From: Fimbriiglobus sp.
GTDB taxonomy: Bacteria > Planctomycetota > Planctomycetia > Gemmatales > Gemmataceae
NCBI GenBank assembly: GCA_025352585.1
Contig: JANXTD010000449.1
Span: 1 to 9,101, forward strand
Reading direction: 5' to 3'
Length of the DNA: 9,101 nt
Part shown: positions 5,065 through 9,101 of the stretch, piece by piece
Layout of the letters: every line of letters begins with the position of its first letter
Position numbering within the stretch: position 1 is the stretch's first letter
Position numbers and translations under genes: made by a program
Notes under the pieces: model-generated
Seen by the model: the letters and a program-made list of their open reading frames with translations, nothing else
Databases searched by the model: none
What the model was told of the DNA's origin: nothing

Positions 5065-6363
5065 ATGACGAACGAACCGACGGCCGAGTCCCGCCACCGG
5101 CTGGCCCCCTACGCCTTCGCGGGCGCGGCGGCGGCGGCGATGGTGGCGACGCTCCCCGGCCGCACGCACGGCCTCGGGCTGGTCACGGAGCCGCTGCTCG
5201 CCGACTTCCGACTCGACCGCGTCCCGTTCGCCGTGCTGAACCTGTGGGCGACCCTGCTCGGCGCGCTGTTCTGCGTCCCGTGCGGCTGGCTGCTCGACCG
5301 CGTCGGCGTCCGGGCCGTCCTCGCGGCGACCCTGCTCTCACTCGGCGCGGTCGTGGTGGCGCTGGGGCACGCGGAGGCCGGCGGTGCCGAACTGGCGTTG
5401 CCGTCGCTCGACCCCGCCGCCGGCGTGGCCGAGTGGGTCCCGGTGCCGGCGGGGCTGTTCGCACTCATCCTGTTGACCCGCGGCCTGGGGCAAAGCGCAC
5501 TGTCGGTCGTGAGCCTCGCGCTGGTCGGCAAGGCGGCCGGCCGGACCCCCGGCCCGGTCGTCGGCGTCTACTCGTTTCTCGTCGCGGTCGGCTTCATGGT
5601 CGCCTTCGGGCTGATCAAGGTCGCCTTCGAGAGTTGGCACGCCGACTGGCGGACGCTGTGGGCCGGCATCGGGTGGCTCCTCGTCGCGGCCAGCGTGCTG
5701 TCGGCGACGCTGCTCCGTGACCCGGCCGCCGTGGGCGACGCCCCGCGCCCCGACGGCCGAGCCGGCTTCACGCTGGCGCAAGCGCTGCGGACGCCGGCGT
5801 TCTGGGTGTTCGGGCTGGCGACTTCGCTCTACGGGCTGATCGCCGCGGGCGTCTCGCTGTTCAACCAGTCGCTCCTGGCCGAGCGCGGGTTCGACCGCTC
5901 GGTGTTCCTCACGGTCGCGACGCTCGCGCCGCTCGTGGGACTCGCCTCGAACCTGGTGACCGGGTGGCTGGCGACCCGCGTGGCCCTGGGCCGGCTCCTC
6001 GCCGTGGCGATGACCATTTTGGCCGCCGCACTGCTCGCCTTCCCGCAGGTCAGTTCGCTGGCCGGGGTCTACGCCTACGCCGCCGCGATGGGCGTCGCCG
6101 GCGGGATGGTCACGGTCCTGTTCTTCGGCGTCTGGGGGCAGGCGTTCGGGGCCGCGCACCTCGGGCAGATCCAGGGGGCGGCCCAACTGCTCACGGTGCT
6201 GGCGTCCGCCGCGGGGCCGCTGCTGCTCGCCGCCTCCCACCGCGCCGCCGGCTCCTACGTCCCGCTCTTCCAGCAACTCGCGGCGGTCGCCCTGGCCTTC
6301 GCCGCGGCCGCCTGGTTCGTCCGACTGCCGGCCGCCCCGCCCACCCCCGGAGACCCGCGATGA
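5065..6363 (+). CDS. MFS transporter
   Basis: Inner-membrane secondary transporter, 432 aa, normal for a 12-helix major facilitator. The N-terminal half has hydrophobic helices starting at about residues 14, 54, 82, 129, 165 and 199, and motif A, GWLLDRVGVR (74-83), lies in the loop between helices 2 and 3. A cytoplasmic linker (about 218-236) is followed by six more helices; GWLATRVALGR (300-310) is the repeat of motif A in the second half. LLTRGLGQSALSVVS (136-150) matches the helix-4 region, with its conserved Arg, of the oxalate/formate-antiporter-like branch. The substrate cannot be read from sequence. It sits 18 bp after the DUF1559 gene and overlaps the dioxygenase start by 4 nt (ATGA), so translation of the two is probably coupled. 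In this context efflux of an arsenical or its product is likely. It differs from ArsB, Acr3 and ArsP permeases. RBS is weak (GGGA). Confidence 0.88.
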   Translation: MTNEPTAESRHRLAPYAFAGAAAAAMVATLPGRTHGLGLVTEPLLADFRLDRVPFAVLNLWATLLGALFCVPCGWLLDRVGVRAVLAATLLSLGAVVVALGHAEAGGAELALPSLDPAAGVAEWVPVPAGLFALILLTRGLGQSALSVVSLALVGKAAGRTPGPVVGVYSFLVAVGFMVAFGLIKVAFESWHADWRTLWAGIGWLLVAASVLSATLLRDPAAVGDAPRPDGRAGFTLAQALRTPAFWVFGLATSLYGLIAAGVSLFNQSLLAERGFDRSVFLTVATLAPLVGLASNLVTGWLATRVALGRLLAVAMTILAAALLAFPQVSSLAGVYAYAAAMGVAGGMVTVLFFGVWGQAFGAAHLGQIQGAAQLLTVLASAAGPLLLAASHRAAGSYVPLFQQLAAVALAFAAAAWFVRLPAAPPTPGDPR

Positions 6364-7142
6364 CGGCCACCGACACCCTTGCCCCGAGCGCCCGGCGCGT
6401 CGCCTACGACCGCGACGGGTACGTCGTCGTCCGCGGCCTATTGCCCAAAGAACTGATGGCCCGCGCCGCCGCCGAGGCGGAGGCCCTGCCGGCGCGGTTC
6501 GCGGACCTCGTCTCCACCCGCAACATCCGCTGCCGCTGGCAGGACAACGTCTTCACGGGCGAGTGTACTTTCGAGACGTTCGACCCGGTGATCGACCTCA
6601 GCCCCGCGAGCCGGGACGTGGCCCTCGCCCCGGAGTTACTGGCGCTGCTAAACGACCTCTACGGCGGCCCGGCGTGCCTGTTCAAGGACAAGCTCATCTT
6701 CAAGCCGCCGGGGGTCAAGGGCTACGGCCTGCACCAGGACTGGATCGCCTGGGGCGGCTTCCCGCGCAGCTTCCTGACCGTCCTGGCCCCCTTCGAGCCG
6801 GCCGACCGGGACAACGGCTGCACGGTGGTCTACCCCGGCTACCACGCCGGCGGCAGCCTCAGCCCCGAGGACGGGCAGTACCACGAACTCCCGGCCGACA
6901 CGGTGGACGAGGCGGCGGCCGTGCCGCTGGTGCTCGACCCCGGCGACGTGGCCGTGTTCGGCGGGTTCACCCCGCACCGCTCCGACCCCAACACGTCCGG
7001 CCGCTGGCGGCGGCAGTTGTACCTTAGCTACAACGCCGCCGCCGACGGCGGGGACCGGCGGGAGGCGCACTACCGCGAGTTCCACGCCTGGCTCGAACGG
7101 AAGTACGCCGAGTACGGCAAGACCGACACCTACTTCGCCTGA
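6360..7142 (+). CDS. PhyH-family Fe(II)/2-oxoglutarate dioxygenase
   Basis: Non-haem iron oxygenase of the phytanoyl-CoA dioxygenase family, 260 aa, cytoplasmic. YDRDGYVVVRGLLPKELM (16-33) is the usual N-terminal block. LFKDKLIFKPPGVKGYGLHQD leads into the HxD iron motif (His125, Asp127). The distal iron ligand is His206 in GGFTPHRSDPN, and Arg218 in WRRQLYLSYN is placed to bind 2-oxoglutarate, so all catalytic residues are present. The family acts on very varied small molecules, including phosphonates, osmolytes and lipids, so the substrate is not given by homology. ATG 6360 overlaps the MFS stop and follows GGAG (6349-6352) by seven bases. The gene ends 35 bp before the ArsI-like fusion. 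In this operon an organoarsenical (oxidative removal or alteration of a carbon group) is an attractive but unproven substrate. Confidence 0.88.
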   Translation: MTATDTLAPSARRVAYDRDGYVVVRGLLPKELMARAAAEAEALPARFADLVSTRNIRCRWQDNVFTGECTFETFDPVIDLSPASRDVALAPELLALLNDLYGGPACLFKDKLIFKPPGVKGYGLHQDWIAWGGFPRSFLTVLAPFEPADRDNGCTVVYPGYHAGGSLSPEDGQYHELPADTVDEAAAVPLVLDPGDVAVFGGFTPHRSDPNTSGRWRRQLYLSYNAAADGGDRREAHYREFHAWLERKYAEYGKTDTYFA

Positions 7143-7177
7143 CGCGAACCGCGACCCCCCTACGGAGAGTGACGCCC

Positions 7178-8233
7178 ATGACCCCGCCGACCGACGCCCG
7201 CGTCCGGTTCCACCTGTCACTCAACGTGGCGGACCTCGACCGGTCCGTCGCCTTCTACCGCACGCTGTTCGGCGCGGAGCCGGCCAAGCGGCGGCCCGAC
7301 TACGCCAAGTTCGAGCCGGACGAGCCGCCGCTGGTGCTCTCACTGGAGCCGACCCCCCGGCCCGCCGGCGGGCCGCTCAACCACGTCGGCTTCCGTATGC
7401 CAAACGTGGGGTCACTCGTCGCGCTTCAGGAGCGCCTGGAGCGGGCCGGGCTGCGGACCGAGCGCGAGGACGGCGTCGAGTGCTGCTACGCCCGGCAGAC
7501 GAAATTCTGGGCGCGCGACCCCGACGGCACGCTCTGGGAAATCTACACGTTCGAGGGCGACATCGACCACCGCGGCCTCGGCCAGAGCGAGGCCGTGGTG
7601 ATCGGCGTCGCAAAGCCGGACGCGGCCCCGCCGATAGCGCGGGTCGTCTGGGAGCACCGCATGGGCGACGCGGTGCCGGAGGCGCTGCCGCTGGCGACCG
7701 GGGCGGCCGACGAAGTCGGGCTGCGCGGCACGCTGAACCTGCCCCTCGGCGACGCCGACCGGGGCCGGCTGATGGCCGAGGCGACGCGCGTGCTCAAGCC
7801 CGGCGGGCGACTCTTCGTCCACGTCTTGGTCGGCGACGAGGCCGTAGCCGCCCCGCAACTCCCTGGCCCGGCCGGCGCGGTCCGGTACGTGCCGTTCGAG
7901 GCCGACCCGGTGCGCCTCCTGGAGCGCGCGGGGTTCGTGAACGTGCGGATGCTGAAGTTCGACGCCAAGCCGTGCTTCGTACGCGATGGCGTCGCCATGC
8001 GGGAACTCCAACTTGAAGGCTGGAAGCCGTCCGCTGGAGAACCCCCGACGGTCGAGGTGTTGTACAAGGGGCCGTTCCGGCGCGTCGAGGACGACGCGGG
8101 GAACGGGTACGCCCGCGGCCAGCGGGTGACGGTCTCGGCGGTGACCGCGGCACGCCTGGCGGGCGGGGCGATGGCGGACGCCTTCGTCGTGTTAGGCCCG
8201 AAGCAGTCCCGTGCGGACGCGTCGTGCGGGTGA
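7178..8233 (+). CDS. ArsI-like VOC domain fused to an ArsM-like methyltransferase half
   Basis: 351 aa, two parts. Residues 1-130 are a vicinal-oxygen-chelate domain closest to ArsI/CadI: RFHLSLNVADLDRSVAFYR, a PDYAKFEPDEPPLVLSLE strand, NHVGFRM, then ECCYARQTKFWARDPDGTLW and EIYTFE. ArsI is the Fe(II)-dependent C-As lyase that demethylates trivalent methylarsenite; its metal ligands (here His12, His69, Glu121) and the substrate-binding Cys pair (Cys102-Cys103) are kept. Residues about 155-340 resemble the second half of a class I SAM methyltransferase: LRGTLNLPLGDADRGRLMAE, RVLKPGGRLFVHVLV (204-218), LLERAGFVNVRMLKF, and a C-terminal VLYKGPFRRVEDDAGNGYARG block that recalls ArsM tails. No GxGxG SAM-binding motif precedes it, so this half is probably not catalytic alone. 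ATG 7178 is chosen over GTG 7169 because GGAG (7164-7167) is ten bases before it. Last gene of the operon. The ArsI part is well supported; the ArsM link is less so. Confidence 0.85.
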   Translation: MTPPTDARVRFHLSLNVADLDRSVAFYRTLFGAEPAKRRPDYAKFEPDEPPLVLSLEPTPRPAGGPLNHVGFRMPNVGSLVALQERLERAGLRTEREDGVECCYARQTKFWARDPDGTLWEIYTFEGDIDHRGLGQSEAVVIGVAKPDAAPPIARVVWEHRMGDAVPEALPLATGAADEVGLRGTLNLPLGDADRGRLMAEATRVLKPGGRLFVHVLVGDEAVAAPQLPGPAGAVRYVPFEADPVRLLERAGFVNVRMLKFDAKPCFVRDGVAMRELQLEGWKPSAGEPPTVEVLYKGPFRRVEDDAGNGYARGQRVTVSAVTAARLAGGAMADAFVVLGPKQSRADASCG

Positions 8234-8311
8234 CGCGCCCGAAGTCGCCGCAAGTCCTCGACTCGGAGTGAGCGGGCCACTACCAGTGTGCCAGCACCTT
8301 CAGTAACCTCG

Positions 8312-8435
8312 TCAGCCCGCCGCGTCGATCATCGCCAGCACGGCGCGGCGGAGCGGTTCGGGCAGCGTTGGCCACGCTTCGATGACGCGCGCCAGTCCGT
8401 CGGGGCGTCCCCCCTTCGCTTGCCCGGCCACTGCG
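8312..8435 (-). repeat. interspersed coding-derived repeat, copy C
   Basis: The minus strand reads RPDGLARVIEAWPTLPEPL then RRAVLAMIDAAG and a TGA stop at 8312-8314. It is 106/120 identical to copy B. The open frame continues upstream through the tRNA-like remnant and the 10-bp tandem repeats, which is an accident of open GC-rich sequence rather than a gene. It lies 78 bp after the end of the fusion gene and, with copy B, brackets the cassette as direct repeats about 5 kb apart. Confidence 0.7.
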
Positions 8436-8452
8436 CCCGGCACTGCGCCCGG
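8429..8452 (+). repeat. 12-bp tandem duplication
   Basis: CACTGCGCCCGG occurs twice in direct succession (8429-8440 and 8441-8452), just beyond the end of repeat copy C. In copy B the same point reads CACTGCGAACC and is not duplicated, so this is probably a local slippage event. Confidence 0.6.
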
Positions 8453-8475
8453 AGTGCCGGCAGCGCTGGAAGTGC

Positions 8476-8553
8476 CAGGATTCGTAGTGTTTTCGTCGGG
8501 TGCGTTCGGGACTGTCGATCCGGAGGCTGCGGGTTCGAGTCCCGTCATCCTCG
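8476..8553 (+). tRNA. tRNA-Asp(GTC)-like remnant: good 3' half, degenerate 5' half
   Basis: The 3' half is a convincing tRNA: anticodon loop CTGTCGA (8512-8518) with anticodon GTC at 8514-8516, a five-base variable region, a T arm with stem 8529-8533/8541-8545 around TTCGAGT, and acceptor strand CATCCTC (8546-8552) with discriminator G8553. The 5' half is poor. AGGAT (8477-8481) can pair with ATCCT (8547-8551) and TAGTGT is followed by a D-arm-like stretch, but the spacing is two bases too long, the D stem is mostly wobble pairs, and the anticodon stem has a G-G mismatch. No CCA is encoded. It is best read as a tRNA pseudogene or as the 3'-half duplicate left where an element integrated at a tRNA gene. 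Confidence 0.45.
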
Positions 8554-8567
8554 CTTTGCTAGTCGAT

Positions 8568-8597
8568 GCGAGCCGGTGCCGAAAGGTGCCGGCTCGC
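8568..8597 (+). terminator. GAAA-loop hairpin after the tRNA remnant
   Basis: GCGAGCCGGTGCC (8568-8580) pairs with GGTGCCGGCTCGC (8585-8597) over 13 bp, two of them G-T, around a GAAA tetraloop. It begins 15 bases after the tRNA 3' end. Only a weak T-run (TGCATTT) follows, so termination efficiency may be low. The GNRA loop forms on the plus-strand RNA. Confidence 0.5.
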
Positions 8598-8607
8598 TGC
8601 ATTTCCG

Positions 8608-8704
8608 CCACGAAGCACCACGAAGCACCACGAAGCACCACGAAGCACCACGAAGCGCCACGAAGCACCACGAAGCACCACGAAGCACCACGAAGCACCA
8701 CGAA
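8608..8704. repeat. 10-bp tandem repeat, nine units
   Basis: CGAAGCACCA is repeated nine times in exact phase from 8611 to 8700, preceded by CCA and followed by a partial CGAA. The only variant is one unit with CGAAGCGCCA (8651-8660). There are no spacers and no longer period apart from that variant, so it is a simple satellite and not a CRISPR array. The minus-strand reading is a repeated ten-residue peptide that I regard as spurious. Confidence 0.95.
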
Positions 8705-8741
8705 ATCGTTCAACTGGGGTGGAATTCCATCGGGTGCATGT

Positions 8742-8747
8742 TATCAT
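8742..8747 (+). promoter_or_regulatory. possible -10 of a short transcript
   Basis: TATCAT matches five of six -10 positions and lies about 35 bases before the strong terminator at 8781. A transcript starting near 8754 would be about 65 nt long and have no reading frame. The -35 region (GTGGAA, 17-bp spacer) is a weak match. Confidence 0.2.
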
Positions 8748-8780
8748 GTGGTCAAGTGGACTGGGGAACCTCGGTCGGCG

Positions 8781-8819
8781 AAGTGGCTCCGGCAGAAATG
8801 CCGGGGCCACTTTGTTTTT
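8781..8819 (+). terminator. intrinsic terminator
   Basis: AAGTGGCTCCGGCA (8781-8794) and TGCCGGGGCCACTT (8799-8812) form a 14-bp stem with one G-T pair around a GAAA tetraloop, followed by TGTTTTT. Both the loop type and the T-run mark the plus strand as the terminated transcript. No plus-strand gene ends here, so the RNA it ends is not identified. On the other strand the hairpin lies six bases after the stop of the minus-strand gene, where it could still protect the 3' end of that mRNA. Confidence 0.75.
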
Positions 8820-9101
8820 ACGGGTAGGTCTTCAGCCCGTACCCCTTCACGACCCCCGTTTCGGGGTGCCGGTCGAACTTCGTGACAATCACATCGAACG
8901 CTTGATTCGGTTGGTCCGGGTTGAGGACGTGCCGGCCGATGGGCCGCGCGATGAGGTCGGCTAGTAGCGCTGGACCGAATCGGTCTTCCGTCGCCGCCGA
9001 GATTACCCTATCTCTCCACGCCGTTGCCCATACTACCGGGGGATCGCCGTGGCACGCGTCGTCATCACCGAACGTCAACACGACCTCCTCGCGGAGATGA
9101 C
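8818..9101 (-). CDS. hypothetical protein, C-terminal part (runs off right edge)
   Basis: I do not recognise the family. The frame is open from the right edge to TAA at 8818-8820, about 94 residues. The sequence has a protein-like mix (WATAWRDRVISAATEDRFG, then IGRHVLNPDQPNQAFDVIVT and KFDRHPETGVVKGYGLKTYP at the C-terminus) with no membrane segment or known motif. AGGAGG at about 9085-9090 is followed by GTG (9079-9081) and TTG (9076-9078), so the gene could start there and be complete at 86-87 residues, or it may continue past the window. Rare AT-ending codons (GTA, CTA, AGA) around 8960-9040 differ from neighbouring genes and leave some doubt whether that part is coding. Confidence 0.5.
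   Translation of the reverse strand, partial: HLREEVVLTFGDDDACHGDPPVVWATAWRDRVISAATEDRFGPALLADLIARPIGRHVLNPDQPNQAFDVIVTKFDRHPETGVVKGYGLKTYP

Noticed and set aside
4087..5169. Minus-strand 360-codon open frame opposite the DUF1559 gene
   Set aside because: Arg/Ala/Val-rich shadow of a well-identified gene.
5338..6276. Minus-strand 312-codon open frame opposite the MFS gene
   Set aside because: Extremely Arg/Gly/Glu/Gln-rich composition typical of antisense of a membrane protein gene.
8608..8704. CRISPR array
   Set aside because: The unit is only 10 bp, runs without spacers, and there are no cas genes.
8312..8713. Minus-strand open frame of 133 codons through the satellite, tRNA remnant and copy C
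   Set aside because: It is a patchwork of the 10-bp repeat, the complement of a tRNA (reading RMTGLEPAASGSTV, a typical tRNA-antisense peptide) and the repeat tail; not a credible single gene.
9049..9101. Plus-strand gene starting GTG at 9049 (VARVVITERQHDLLAEM…)
   Set aside because: It looks like a plausible N-terminus with GGGG upstream, but only 17 codons are visible and it overlaps the longer minus-strand frame; cannot be decided here.

Overview
The window is high-GC DNA that looks like a planctomycete chromosome, most likely from the Gemmata group. The strongest marker is a DUF1559 prepilin-like protein (positions 4012-5046) with a type IV pilin N-terminus and a C-terminal H-X9-DG motif, a family hugely expanded in Planctomycetes. 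A Gemmata-style IS630 relic and a recurring C-terminal peptide (…LPEPLRRAVLAMIDAAG-stop) fit the same group. The lineage call is inference; there is no rRNA or other marker in the window.

Layout. (1) Positions 1-1266 are mobile DNA: the 3' part of an IS5-like insertion sequence with its right terminal repeat, abutted by a 381-bp IS630-derived miniature element with 23-bp terminal inverted repeats and a TA target duplication. (2) Positions 1267-3330 hold a decayed copy (copy A) of a short coding-derived repeat, an unrecognised 155-aa protein on the minus strand, and two plus-strand genes: a Panacea/DUF4065 (SocA-like) antitoxin-domain protein and a 107-aa multi-pass membrane protein that could be its toxin partner. 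(3) Positions 3333-8435 hold an arsenic-type cassette. An ArsR repressor with a vicinal Cys pair is on the minus strand. Divergent from it run DUF1559 pseudopilin, MFS transporter, PhyH-type Fe(II)/2-oxoglutarate dioxygenase, and a fusion of an ArsI-like VOC domain to an ArsM-like methyltransferase half that lacks a SAM-binding motif. MFS and dioxygenase overlap by 4 nt and the other plus-strand gaps are 18 and 35 nt, so this looks like one operon. (4) Positions 8436-8817 are non-coding: a tRNA-Asp-like remnant, two stable GAAA-loop hairpins, and a perfect-phase 10-bp tandem repeat. (5) A minus-strand gene fragment runs off the right edge.

How it may work together (inference). The ArsR protein would sense a trivalent arsenical through Cys100-Cys101 and release the divergent operon. 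The MFS protein would move the substrate. The dioxygenase and the ArsI-like enzyme would process an organoarsenical, the ArsI half keeping its metal ligands and the Cys102-Cys103 pair. The cassette is bracketed by two direct 120-bp repeats (106/120 identical, copies B and C), and a tRNA 3'-half lies just outside the right one, so acquisition or exchange as a unit is plausible.

Most interesting points: the VOC-methyltransferase fusion and its operon, the repeat pair around it, the Panacea plus membrane-protein pair, and the internally deleted IS630 element that still carries an in-frame fused transposase remnant.
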